From: CAZWLY01 sp964634465
GTDB taxonomy: Bacteria > Desulfobacterota > Desulfarculia > G963662305
Direction of reading: 5' to 3'
Length of the DNA stretch: 64,000 bases
NCBI GenBank assembly: GCA_964634465.1
Contig: CAZWLY010000008.1
Location: forward strand, 154,655 to 218,654
Within the stretch, counting starts at the first letter, position 1. Each line of letters opens with the position of its first letter. Shown here piece by piece: positions 16,768 to 27,248 of this stretch. Made by a program: the position numbers and the translations under genes. The notes below the pieces were generated by a model that was given only the letters and a program-made list of their open reading frames with translations, searched no databases and was not told where the DNA came from.

Positions 16768-17805
16768 CTACGGCATCAGGCCGGTCAGGGGCAGGCCCAG
16801 GGTTTCGTCCCAGCCGGCCATCAGGTTAAGGCATTGGACGGCCTGGCCCGAAGCGCCTTTGGTCAGGTTGTCGATAGCCGAGAGCAGAATCAGGGTGTCG
16901 CCCCGCTCGGCCAAGGCCGCGCCCAGGTGGCAGCAGTTGGAACCGCGCACGGCGAGCGTCCGCGGACTGACGCCGGCCGGCATGACCGCGATGAAGGGCG
17001 AGTCGGCGTAGAATTCCCGCCAGCAGGCCAAAACCGGCTCGACCGAGTCGGCGGCCGCGCCCAGCGGCCGGGCGTAGATGGTGGCCAGCATGCCCCGGCT
17101 CATCGGGACCAGATGGGGGGTGAAGACGACCTCGACCGGCCGGCCGGCGGCGGCCGAGAGTTCCTGCTCGATCTCCGGGCGGTGGCGGTGGGAGGCCAGC
17201 TTGTAGGCCTTGAAGTCCTCGCCGGCCTCGGAAAACAGACTGGCCACCGCCGCGCCCCGTCCGGCCCCGGAGACGCCCGAGGCGGCGTCGATGATGATCC
17301 CCTCGGGTTCGATCAGGCCGGCTTTGATGAGCGGAATCAGGGGCAGTAGCGAACAGGTCGGGTAGCAGCCGGGGTTGCCGACCAGGTCGGCCCTTTTGAT
17401 CTCCTCCCGGTAGATCTCGGCCAGGCCGTAGACGGCTCTCGCGGTCAGCTCGGGGGCGATGTGGGGGACGTAGGCCGCCTCGTAGATCTCGGCCTGGCGG
17501 AAGCGGAAGTCGGCCGACAGGTCGATCACCCTCTGCCCGCGCTTGCACCTCTCGACCACCGCCTCCATGGCCGCCTGATGGGGCAAGGCGGTGAAGACGT
17601 ACTCGGCCCGATCCACGGCCGGGTCGTCGGGCGCGACGTAGCTGAGATCGAGCCCGGCCAGGCTCGGAAAAACTTCGGCCACCCCAAGGCCGATCGCCTG
17701 GCGCGAGGTGACGGCCGTCACCTCGACCTCGGGGTGGTCGTTTAACAGGCGGAGCAGTTCGACGCCGGTGTAGCCCGAGCCGCCGATGATCGCAACTTGG
17801 ACCAT
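16768..17805 (-). CDS. argC: N-acetyl-gamma-glutamyl-phosphate reductase
   Basis: A 345-residue arginine biosynthesis enzyme. The NADP-binding motif is IGGSGYTGVELLRLL (residues 7-21), and the active-site Cys lies in VGNPGCYPTCSLLPL (about 143-157). Supporting segments are ALPHQAAME, DLSADFR, GVSGAGR and PHLVPMSRGM. It begins 16 bp after rpsI, an operon link also found in other Desulfobacterota. Confidence 0.96.
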   Translation of the reverse strand: MVQVAIIGGSGYTGVELLRLLNDHPEVEVTAVTSRQAIGLGVAEVFPSLAGLDLSYVAPDDPAVDRAEYVFTALPHQAAMEAVVERCKRGQRVIDLSADFRFRQAEIYEAAYVPHIAPELTARAVYGLAEIYREEIKRADLVGNPGCYPTCSLLPLIPLIKAGLIEPEGIIIDAASGVSGAGRGAAVASLFSEAGEDFKAYKLASHRHRPEIEQELSAAAGRPVEVVFTPHLVPMSRGMLATIYARPLGAAADSVEPVLACWREFYADSPFIAVMPAGVSPRTLAVRGSNCCHLGAALAERGDTLILLSAIDNLTKGASGQAVQCLNLMAGWDETLGLPLTGLMP

Positions 17806-17821
17806 GAGCCGGCCCCGCCGC

Positions 17822-18214
17822 TCAACGCTTGGAGTACTGGAACTTGGCCCTCGCGCCGGGCTGGCCGTACTTCTTGCGCTCCTTGACTCTGGGGTCGCGG
17901 GTCAAGAACCCGCCCTTCTTCAACACGGGCCGCAGTTCCGGGTCGAACTCCAGAAGCGCCCGGGCGATGCCGTGGCGGATGGCGCCGGCCTGGCCGGTCG
18001 TTCCGCCGCCGCGGACATTGACGAAGATGTCGAACTTGTCCTCGGTCTCGGTGACCTGCAGGGGCTGGCGGAGGATCATCTTGTCGGTCTCGCGGCCGAA
18101 GTACTCGTCGATATCCCTCTTGTTGATGATGATCCGGCCGGTGCCCGGCTTCAGGCGGGTTCTGGCTACGGCCGATTTCCGGCGGCCGGTGGCGTAATAA
18201 ACGACGTCAGCCAT
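17822..18214 (-). CDS. rpsI: 30S ribosomal protein S9
   Basis: 130 residues, with YYATGRRKSAVARTRL at the start, VRGGGTTGQAGAIRHGIARAL in the middle and the basic tail GARAKFQYSKR. This tail reaches the P-site tRNA in ribosomes. It follows rplM by 5 bp in the classic rplM-rpsI order. Confidence 0.98.
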   Translation of the reverse strand: MADVVYYATGRRKSAVARTRLKPGTGRIIINKRDIDEYFGRETDKMILRQPLQVTETEDKFDIFVNVRGGGTTGQAGAIRHGIARALLEFDPELRPVLKKGGFLTRDPRVKERKKYGQPGARAKFQYSKR

Positions 18215-18219
18215 TCTTC

Positions 18220-18648
18220 TTAGACCTCCAAGACCTTGGGCTGTTGGGCGGCGTGGGGATGCTCGGACCCGGCATAGACCTTAAGCTTCTTCAACTGGGC
18301 CCGGCCCAGGCTGCCCTTGGGCAGCATGCCCTTGACGGCGCGGCGGATGATCTCCTCGGGTTTCGTGGCCAGCATCCTGGCGGCGGGAATGGTCTTCAGG
18401 CCGCCGGGATAGCCCGAGTGGTGATAGTAGTTCTTCTGCTCCCACTTGCGGCCGGTCAGCTTGACCTTGTCGGCGTTGATGACGACGATGAAGTCGCCGA
18501 CGTCCAGGTGCGGCGTGTAGGTCGGCTTGTGTTTGCCCCTCAACACCCGGGCCACCTCGGTGGCCAGACGACCCAGGACCTTGTCCTCGGCGTCGACCAC
18601 GAACCATTCCCTCTTGATTTCGTCCTTCTTGACTGAATATGTCTTCAT
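18220..18648 (-). CDS. rplM: 50S ribosomal protein L13
   Basis: 142 residues, with DAEDKVLGRLATEVARVLRG, NADKVKLTGRKW, YYHHSGYPGGLK and RRAVKGMLPKGSLGR, all typical of L13. It leads the rplM-rpsI-argC-truA-rmlA operon, with a promoter at 18696-18724. Confidence 0.98.
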   Translation of the reverse strand: MKTYSVKKDEIKREWFVVDAEDKVLGRLATEVARVLRGKHKPTYTPHLDVGDFIVVINADKVKLTGRKWEQKNYYHHSGYPGGLKTIPAARMLATKPEEIIRRAVKGMLPKGSLGRAQLKKLKVYAGSEHPHAAQQPKVLEV

Positions 18649-18695
18649 TGTAAAGCCTCTCGGCGCATGGTTCCGTTCGCTGGACTAAGTTGCTC

Positions 18696-18724
18696 TTAGT
18701 AAAACTAACGCCTCGCCGTGTCAA
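18696..18724 (-). promoter_or_regulatory. Promoter of the rplM operon
   Basis: On the minus strand a perfect TTGACA (18724-18719), 17-bp spacer and TACTAA (18701-18696), about 50 nt before the rplM ATG. The -10 is weak but spacing and position are ideal. Confidence 0.55.
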
Positions 18725-18738
18725 GTAAAAACTCGCCC

Positions 18739-19446
18739 TCAATCGGAAACGATCATTACGCTCAAACCGCCTTTTTTGAGCGTCGCCGCCTTGGCCTTGG
18801 CCGCGGCCCTGGTGGCGAAGGAGCCCAGCCGGACCCGATGCCAGGTCCCCTTGCCCTTGAGCGTGACCTTGACCACCTTGGCCTTGAGCCTGGTCGAGGC
18901 GGCGACCTTCTTGGCATAGGCCCTGGCTTCGGCCGGATTCTTGAAGGCGGCCACCTGGATCGACCACCGGCCCTCGACCTTGGCCGGCCGGGGGAGGGGG
19001 GAGGCCTTGGGCGATGATTTGGGCTGTGTTTTCAGTTTCTTGGGCTTTAGCTTGAGCCTCGATTCCGGCTTGGCCTTGGCCTCGGGTTTGGGTTTGGGTT
19101 TGGGCTTGACCGCCGGTTTGGGCCGGGGTTCGACCGGGGGCGTCGAGGCCGGGGGCGTCTTGGGTTTTTTCTGGGCCAACTCCTGATAGAACCTCAGGTC
19201 CGGCTCACCCTTGTCCGGCTTGGTCTTCTCCGGGCCGGCCACGATGAGCGGCTTTTTGACCGCCGCTTCGTCGCGGCCCGGTTCGATCACCGTGGGCAGG
19301 CTGCCTCGACCGACCAGAATGCCCAACACGAAGCCCCAGACCACCAGCAGCACTCCGGCCGCGCCCACCAGGGCCAGCCGGCGTCCACCGCCGGATGCGG
19401 CCCGCCGCTTGCCGGCCGAGGCCGATTTGGGCTTTTTATCGGCCAC
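18739..19446 (-). CDS. SPOR-domain membrane protein
   Basis: A 235-residue protein. A short basic cytoplasmic tail is followed by one membrane segment (about residues 22-43), a long Pro/Lys-rich linker with repeated PKPKPKP, and a C-terminal SPOR domain (about 160-235; WSIQVAAFKNPAEARAYAKKVAA, then VRLGSFATRAAAKAKAATLKK). SPOR domains bind denuded glycan at the division septum. The start is a GTG with AGGGGG upstream, 8 bp after argS. An argS-SPOR pairing is common in deltaproteobacteria. Confidence 0.9.
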   Translation of the reverse strand: MADKKPKSASAGKRRAASGGGRRLALVGAAGVLLVVWGFVLGILVGRGSLPTVIEPGRDEAAVKKPLIVAGPEKTKPDKGEPDLRFYQELAQKKPKTPPASTPPVEPRPKPAVKPKPKPKPEAKAKPESRLKLKPKKLKTQPKSSPKASPLPRPAKVEGRWSIQVAAFKNPAEARAYAKKVAASTRLKAKVVKVTLKGKGTWHRVRLGSFATRAAAKAKAATLKKGGLSVMIVSD

Positions 19447-19454
19447 CCAACCCC

Positions 19455-21158
19455 CTAGTCCTGCTCCTCTTCCCGATCCATCCGCTGGGGCGCATCGACG
19501 CCCAACAGGCCCAAGCCGTTGGCCACCACCTGTTGAACCGCCCTGACCAGGGCCAGCCTGGCCTGGGTCAAGGCGCCGTCGTCGGTGATGACCCGGTGGT
19601 GGTTGTAGTAGTTGTGGAAGGTCGCCGCCAGCTCGGTCAGGTAGTAGGTCAGCCGGTGGGGCTCCAAGGCCCTGGCCGCGCCGACGATCATCTCCGGGTA
19701 GTCGGCCAACTGACGCAGCAGCTTCAGCTCCGGCTCCTCGGTCAGCAGGCTCAGATCGGCCTGGCCCGGTCCGGGAAAGCTCAGGCCCGCCTCGGCCGCC
19801 TTGCGGCCGATCGAGGCCACCCGGGCGTGGGCGTACTGAACATAGTAGACCGGGTTGTCCATCGACTTTTGCTTGGCCAGCTCCAGGTCGAAGTCGAGAT
19901 GGCTGTCGGAACGCCTGGTCAGGAAGATGAACCGGCAGGCGTCCTTGCCGACTTCGTCCACGACCTCCTTCAAGGTTATGAACTCGCCGGCCCGAGTGGA
20001 CATGGCCACCGGCTCGCCGCCCCTCAAAAGATTGACCAACTGGACCAGTTTCAAGGTCAACTGCTCCCGGTCGTAGCCCAGCCCCTCGACCATGGCCTTC
20101 ATCCGGGGGATGTAGCCGTGGTGGTCGGCGCCCCAGATGTCGATGACCCAGTCGAAGCCCCGGGCGAACTTGTCGGCATGGTAGGCCACGTCGGCGGCGA
20201 AGTAGGTCAGATCGCCGTTGGCCTTGATCAGCACCCGGTCCTTTTCGTCGCCCCGCTCCTTGGTCCGGTACCACCAGGCCCCGTCCTCGAAATAGGCCGT
20301 ACCCCGAGCCTTGAGGTCTTCCAGGATCTCCTCGGTCCGGCCCGAGTCGTGGAGCGACTTCTCCGAGAACCAGACGTCGAACCTGACGCCGAAGGCTTCG
20401 AGATCCCGCCGGATGCCGTCCAGAATCAGAGCCGCCGCCTCGGGGTAGATGGCCTCCACGGCCTCGTCCGGGGCGAGCTCGGCGAACTTGTCGCCGTGGC
20501 GCTCGATCATCACCTGGGCGATGTCGGCGATGTACTCGCCCCGGTAGCCCTCGTCGGGAAAGCTCGCCTCGCGGCCGAGTTTCTCCAGGTAGCGGGCCAG
20601 GACCGAGCGCCCCAGGATCGACATCTGCCGGCCGGCGTCGTTGATGTAGTACTCCCGCTCGACCTCATGGCCGGTGGCGGCCAAGAGGTTGGCCAGGGCG
20701 TCGCCCACGGCCGCCCCCCGGCCGTGTCCGACGTGGAGCGGGCCGGTCGGATTGGCCGAGACGAACTCGACCTGGACCTTCCTGCCCCGGCCGATGTCGC
20801 TCGAGCCGTAGAGTTCGCCCTTTTCGAGAATCTCGTCGGCCACCCGCTGCCAGACGGCGTCGGCGAGAAAGAAGTTGATGAAGCCGGGCCCGGCCACCTC
20901 CACCCTGGCGATGAAACCGTTGGTATCGGCCAGGTGGTCGATGATGTCCTGGGCGATCTCCCGCGGCAGGCGCTTCTCCGACCTGGCCATGAGCAGGGCC
21001 AGGTTGGTGGCCACGTCGCCGTGGTCGTCCTGGCGCGGCTTCTCCAGTTCGATGCGGACGTCGGCGGTGGTGATCACCCCGGCCTGCCGGGCCCGCTCCA
21101 AACCGTCGGCCAGTATCTCTTCGAGTCTGTCTTTCATCTCGAGTCTGTCTTTCATCAT
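19455..21158 (-). CDS. argS: Arginyl-tRNA synthetase
   Basis: A class I synthetase of about 567 residues. The HIGH-type motif is PTGPLHVGHGRGAAVGD (about residues 121-137), and the C-terminal DALR anticodon domain includes YYVQYAHARVASIGRK. Three starts are possible: ATG 21158, ATG 21155 and ATG 21137. The first two exist because an 18-bp unit is tandemly repeated (MKDRLE twice), so the ancestral start was probably 21137. ATG 21158 overlaps the stop of the small Cys-rich gene upstream, which suggests translational coupling. Confidence 0.95.
   Translation of the reverse strand: MMKDRLEMKDRLEEILADGLERARQAGVITTADVRIELEKPRQDDHGDVATNLALLMARSEKRLPREIAQDIIDHLADTNGFIARVEVAGPGFINFFLADAVWQRVADEILEKGELYGSSDIGRGRKVQVEFVSANPTGPLHVGHGRGAAVGDALANLLAATGHEVEREYYINDAGRQMSILGRSVLARYLEKLGREASFPDEGYRGEYIADIAQVMIERHGDKFAELAPDEAVEAIYPEAAALILDGIRRDLEAFGVRFDVWFSEKSLHDSGRTEEILEDLKARGTAYFEDGAWWYRTKERGDEKDRVLIKANGDLTYFAADVAYHADKFARGFDWVIDIWGADHHGYIPRMKAMVEGLGYDREQLTLKLVQLVNLLRGGEPVAMSTRAGEFITLKEVVDEVGKDACRFIFLTRRSDSHLDFDLELAKQKSMDNPVYYVQYAHARVASIGRKAAEAGLSFPGPGQADLSLLTEEPELKLLRQLADYPEMIVGAARALEPHRLTYYLTELAATFHNYYNHHRVITDDGALTQARLALVRAVQQVVANGLGLLGVDAPQRMDREEEQD
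21121..21155. repeat. 18-bp tandem duplication at the argS start
   Basis: The same 17 bases (beginning TCGAGTCTG) occur at 21121-21137 and 21139-21155, period 18. This adds six codons (MKDRLE) and an extra in-frame start to argS without shifting frame. Confidence 0.85.
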
Positions 21159-21307
21159 TGTCCGCCCTGCTCTTTGCCGGGCAGGGTCACGTCCCGAGTG
21201 AAATCGGCGCAGTGAACCTTGCCATCGGCGGCCACCTGGACGGAGAACTTCTTCTTGCAGTCGGCCCGCCAGGCGCACACGGCGCACTGCTGTGGTAGTT
21301 TGGTCAA
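21155..21307 (-). CDS. Small Cys-rich protein upstream of argS
   Basis: A 50-residue protein. The TTG start at 21307 has a perfect AAGGAG exactly 6 nt upstream, and the stop overlaps the argS ATG (ATGA). Four cysteines, CAVCAWRADC plus HCADF, look like a zinc or Fe-S site, followed by basic KKKF and an acidic/Thr tail. I have an impression of similar short proteins in other deltaproteobacteria but cannot name a family. The strong ribosome site, tight coupling and ordered cysteines argue that it is real; its role is unknown. Confidence 0.7.
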   Translation of the reverse strand: MTKLPQQCAVCAWRADCKKKFSVQVAADGKVHCADFTRDVTLPGKEQGGQ

Positions 21308-21498
21308 CTCCAGCTCCTTGAAAAAAACCTCGCTCGCGGCGAAATGCGGCCGGTGAAAGACCGGTCCGGGCCGATTGAAAAGTTCAACCAGCCTAACCCT
21401 CTATCCATACCGCACCGCCGGTTGGGGGTCAAGTCGGCCGTGACCGCCGCCGCCCCGAGCGGAGGGCGGATCCGGCCGGCCTCCCGGATGGGCGATAA

Positions 21499-21538
21499 AG
21501 CACAAATTGTTGACCTTTAAGGGGTTTTGTGCTACAAA
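21499..21538 (+). promoter_or_regulatory. gyrB promoter with flanking inverted repeat
   Basis: TTGACC (21510-21515), 17-bp spacer and TACAAA (21533-21538), with an extended -10 TG at 21530-21531. AGCACAAA (21499-21506) and TTTGTGCT (21526-21533) form an exact inverted repeat that spans the promoter, so a regulator or a supercoiling-sensitive structure could act here. Confidence 0.55.
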
Positions 21539-21588
21539 ATGTTGGATTATCCGACCGCCGGAACAGATCATACAAGGGACGAGAATAG

Positions 21589-23985
<2,397 letters not shown>

Positions 23986-24075
23986 TATTCGGGAGGCCGG
24001 GAAACCGTGCCGGGCAAAGAGGATTCGCCGGGCCGAAGCCCCGTCCCGAGCGCCTCCCCATCTTGGAGATGAGCC

Positions 24076-24873
24076 ATGCCTGCCCAGCCGATCTTCGACC
24101 CCCACGTCGCTCAGCGCCCGATGCGGGTGGCCGGTTTCATGTCCGGCTCAGGGACCAACATCACCAAGCTGATCGAGCACCAGCGGACCTTGGAGGCCGA
24201 GCGGGGGATAAGCCCCTATGAGTTGGTCTTCATCTTCTCCGATCGCTCCGACGGCAAGAGCCGGGGCGAGGCCATAGCACTCGAAGCCGGAATCCCGTAT
24301 TTTTCATACGATATCAGGCGGTTTCATCAATGCCGCGGTCTCAAGCGCTCGGTGGCCACGGCGGAGGGCATGGCCGCCCGGCGGGAGTTCGACGCCGTGG
24401 CCGCCCGGCTGATCGAGGCCTTCGAGGTCGATGTCATCGCCCTCGGCGGCTACATGTCGTTCATTACGCTGACCGGCTGCGTCAACGTCCACCCGGCCGA
24501 CCTGGCCGTCTTGAACGAGGACGGCTCCAGGCGGTTCGTCGGCGACGACGCCGTCTACGACGCCATTCTGGCCGGCCAGACCGAGCTTCGCTCCTCGACC
24601 ATCTGGACCGATCTGGGCGTCGATTCCGGACCGCTGCTGATGGTCTCCGAGCCCCTGGCCGTGGAACTGCCCGCTGAGCTGGAGGAGCTCAAGGCCGATC
24701 CCGACCGGCTGAGAGAGATCGCCGACGAACACCAGGAGCGGCTCAAGGAGCGCGGCGACTGGGTGGTTTTTCCCCGGACCATCCAGTACCTGGCCGAAGG
24801 CCGCTTCGCCTTCGACGACGCCGGCCGGCTCCATTTCGACGGCCGACCGATTCCCCAGGGGCTCAGGCTGTGA
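24076..24873 (+). CDS. PurN-like formyltransferase
   Basis: A 265-residue formyl-transferase N-fold protein. The N-terminal VAGFMSGSGTNITKLIEH resembles the GAR-binding loop of PurN, and the catalytic Asn-His pair lies in GCVNVHPADL (about residues 134-143) with the essential Asp in LGVDSGPLL (about 181-189). It is longer and more divergent than PurN (about 200 residues), with an insert around the middle and a long C-terminal tail. It may be GAR transformylase or act on another substrate. It overlaps gmhB by 4 bp. Confidence 0.7.
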   Translation: MPAQPIFDPHVAQRPMRVAGFMSGSGTNITKLIEHQRTLEAERGISPYELVFIFSDRSDGKSRGEAIALEAGIPYFSYDIRRFHQCRGLKRSVATAEGMAARREFDAVAARLIEAFEVDVIALGGYMSFITLTGCVNVHPADLAVLNEDGSRRFVGDDAVYDAILAGQTELRSSTIWTDLGVDSGPLLMVSEPLAVELPAELEELKADPDRLREIADEHQERLKERGDWVVFPRTIQYLAEGRFAFDDAGRLHFDGRPIPQGLRL

Positions 24874-25406
24874 GAGCCGTCTTCATCGACCGGGACGGAG
24901 TGATAAACCGCGATCGGGTCGACTTCGTCCTCGACTGGGCCGAGTTCGAGTGGCTGCCCGGCGTCATCGAGGCCGTGGCCCGGCTGAAGGCCGCCGGCTG
25001 GCGGGTCGTCGTCTTCACCAACCAGTCCTGCATCGGTCGGGGGCTGATCGAGCGGGAGGCTGTCGAGCGCATCAATCGCCGCATGGCCGAGATCATGGCT
25101 GAAAACGGGGCCGAGCTGGACGGCGTCTATGTCTGCCCCCACGCCCCCGGCGAGGAGTGTGACTGCCGCAAGCCGCTGCCCGGGTTGATCCTCAAGGCCG
25201 CCGCCGAGTTGGACTTGGACCTGAGCCGGTCGGTGGTCATCGGCGACGCCGCCCGGGACATTCAGGCCGGCCGAGCGGCTGGCGTGGCCGAGAACATTCT
25301 GGTCAGAACCGGCAAGGGCGCGGCCGCCGAACGAGACCCGGCCTTGAGGCCAGATCACGTCTTCGACGATCTGGCCCAAGCGGTGGAGTTCCTTTTGAAG
25401 GAGTGA
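24870..25406 (+). CDS. gmhB: D-glycero-D-manno-heptose 1,7-bisphosphate 7-phosphatase
   Basis: A 178-residue HAD phosphatase. The motif I is FIDRDGVINRD (residues 5-15), motif II FTNQS, motif III in CRKPLPGLI and motif IV IGDAARDIQAG. A zinc site is formed by CPHAPGEECDC (about 90-100). The family makes heptose phosphate for LPS inner core or works in histidinol phosphate metabolism; envelope genes elsewhere in the window favour the heptose role. The start is a GTG overlapping the preceding stop. Confidence 0.85.
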   Translation: MRAVFIDRDGVINRDRVDFVLDWAEFEWLPGVIEAVARLKAAGWRVVVFTNQSCIGRGLIEREAVERINRRMAEIMAENGAELDGVYVCPHAPGEECDCRKPLPGLILKAAAELDLDLSRSVVIGDAARDIQAGRAAGVAENILVRTGKGAAAERDPALRPDHVFDDLAQAVEFLLKE

Positions 25407-25638
25407 ACGATCGGGAACCTTGCTACCTGGCGGGTCTGGCCTGGGCGGTCGCAACGAGAGATCGAGTCGGCCGGCGAAAGGCGAATCTCGAACCACTGCC
25501 CGGAGGCTGACTTCGAGGCCGCGGGCGGGACCGGTGTTGCCAAGCGAGCGCCCGAGCCCGAACCCGCCCTTCGTTTTAGGTGGCTCTGGCTGGCAATCCA
25601 AAAGTTGTCTCCGGGGCCCGACGCCCCCCAGTTCCAGG

Positions 25639-26205
25639 TCATTGAGCCGACTTGAAGACCCCGGCGGTCAGCAGAGTTCGGCCGTAGGTGACCCGACAAT
25701 GCGGGCAGACAAAACCTTCTCTCGATAGTCTGGCCGCCAGTTCACTCCGGGTCCGGGCGTCGCCGATCCTCATCAAAGCGTCCAGAGTGGCGCACCACAG
25801 GTCCCGGTGTCCGCCGGCTCGGCCCAGCGTTTCGAGCAACGGCCCGACGGCCCGCCGGTCATGTATTTTCCCCAGCGCGCTCGCCGCCATGCGGGAAGTG
25901 GTTTCGTCCGGGTTGTGGAGAGCCTCGATCAACATCTCGACCGCCCGTTTGTCACCCGACTCGCCCAAGGCGTAGACCGAAGCCCGGCGAATACGCGGAT
26001 CATCGTCCTGCAACCCGGCCGCCAGCCTCTCCAGGGTGAGCCCGGTCTTGTCTTTCAGGAGACCGGCCTGGCTGAACAGGACCTTTGTTCTTTTCGCCAC
26101 CGAAGCCGGCAGCTTGATTCCCTCACCACTTCCGGCCTGGCTCGTTTCGATCGCGAGTCCCATCGAGACCACGATCGCCAGCAAGGCCACAACAAAACGT
26201 TTCAT
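25639..26205 (-). CDS. Secreted HEAT-repeat protein
   Basis: A 188-residue protein with a signal peptide (residues 1 to about 24, ending SQA). It has PBS-lyase/HEAT-type repeats: DDDPRIRRASVYALGESGDKR-type unit (about 68-88), then DETTSRMAASALGKIHDRR and DLWCATLDALMRIGDARTR. A C-terminal FVCPHC is unpaired with another CxxC. Such periplasmic repeat proteins mediate protein binding. No partner is suggested by neighbours. Confidence 0.75.
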   Translation of the reverse strand: MKRFVVALLAIVVSMGLAIETSQAGSGEGIKLPASVAKRTKVLFSQAGLLKDKTGLTLERLAAGLQDDDPRIRRASVYALGESGDKRAVEMLIEALHNPDETTSRMAASALGKIHDRRAVGPLLETLGRAGGHRDLWCATLDALMRIGDARTRSELAARLSREGFVCPHCRVTYGRTLLTAGVFKSAQ

Positions 26206-26287
26206 CTCAACCCCCTAAACCCGGCCGAGCCGATGGGGGGGTGAGGTCGGCTTCCAGTTCCGGTCTTTTAGTAAACGAAATCCTTTC

Positions 26288-26671
26288 TCAATCGTGATCG
26301 ATCAGGTCGATCAATACCTCACAACTGCGACAGATCTTCATCTTTTCGTTCCAACTGTTGTGAATCTCCCCCTCACAGATCGTCCCGTTGATGAACCAAC
26401 ACATCCGCCCAGCCTTGAATTCCCAAGCGGGACAGGTGCTCCGCCTCTCGGGGGGACAATCCTTTACCTCCCAGCACTCGCCCAGTTCACGGTTCGTTCC
26501 CGCCGCCATCGAGACCAGGAAGAGGAGCTGGCGCTCCGCGTGTCCCGGTATCTTTCGCCACCCCTGTTCATAACTGTGAACCGTCTTCAAGGACGTCCCC
26601 AGCAAGTCGGCCAACTGCTTCTGGGTCTTGCCCAGCTTTTTTCGGCACTTGACGAACTGTTCCTTGGTCAC
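26288..26671 (-). CDS. Xre-family HTH regulator with C-terminal Cys-rich (two-CW-type) domain
   Basis: A 127-residue protein. The N-terminal helix-turn-helix reads KCRKKLGKTQKQLADLLGTS (about residues 7-26), and the C-terminal half has CWEVKDCPPE, TCPAWEF, CWFINGTIC and KICRSC, a repeated Cys-Trp pattern that probably binds metal or a cluster. I start it at the GTG 26671 because VTKEQF matches usual family starts. A GTG at 26725 would add 18 residues but would lie at or before the predicted transcription start. A perfect palindrome just upstream is its likely autoregulatory operator. Confidence 0.75.
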   Translation of the reverse strand: MTKEQFVKCRKKLGKTQKQLADLLGTSLKTVHSYEQGWRKIPGHAERQLLFLVSMAAGTNRELGECWEVKDCPPERRSTCPAWEFKAGRMCWFINGTICEGEIHNSWNEKMKICRSCEVLIDLIDHD

Positions 26672-26729
26672 TCCCGCCGTCGTCCTTCCGCCTCTGGGGC
26701 CTCCCCCGAAACGCCCCGTGGCCACCCTT

Positions 26730-26758
26730 AAACTACCACATTGTGGTAGTTAAATCAA
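26730..26758 (-). promoter_or_regulatory. Promoter with palindromic operator of the HTH gene
   Basis: A perfect inverted repeat, AACTACCACA (26731-26740) and TGTGGTAGTT (26742-26751), one base apart. It fills the spacer between TTGATT (26758-26753) and TAGTTT (26735-26730), 17 bp apart on the minus strand. This is the classic layout for autorepression. Confidence 0.7.
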
Positions 26759-26933
26759 CGAAAAAAACTCCTTGCTGCGGTAAAAAAAATACGGCGTTTT
26801 GCTGATGAATTGACGGATCGGGCGGGCTTGCGAAGAGGGCGGCGGATCGCTTCCGGCCGGAGGAGGCATTGGGGTTTACGATCCGCCCGCCTCGCCATCG
26901 ACCCGGTTCGACTGGGCTCCGAATCGACCGGGT

Positions 26934-27239
26934 TCAGTGCCGCGGCGGCAGGGGCTGCTTTCTGCGGCGCAATTGCATGCTCAAAAAACCCTGGGAGAAG
27001 GGGTACGGCCCGTCCTCGAAGTGGGGGCAGGGGAAATCCAGGCAGTCGCGCAGGCAGTAATCGATCCGGCGATCGCTGGCGCAGTTGAGAATGGGGCAGA
27101 CGCCGCCCAGAAGGCGCATCTGGGCGGCCAGCTTCTTTTGGGCCTGCTCCGACGTTCCGGCCCCGCAGGGGCTGCACTTGCCCTCCACGGCCAGCCGGCA
27201 GACCAGACAATTGATTCCGCAAGCGCCGGTTCCGTCCAT
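26934..27239 (-). CDS. DUF3795-like Cys-rich protein
   Basis: A 101-residue protein with ten cysteines (CGINCLVC, CSPCGAG, CPILNC, YCLRDC, PCPHF), matching the pattern of DUF3795 proteins of anaerobes and methanogens, whose function is unknown. Metal or Fe-S binding is likely. It is 9 bp downstream of the DUF3786 gene. The tail RRRKQPLPPRH is basic. Confidence 0.75.
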   Translation of the reverse strand: MDGTGACGINCLVCRLAVEGKCSPCGAGTSEQAQKKLAAQMRLLGGVCPILNCASDRRIDYCLRDCLDFPCPHFEDGPYPFSQGFLSMQLRRRKQPLPPRH

Positions 27240-27248
27240 GTCGCCCTC

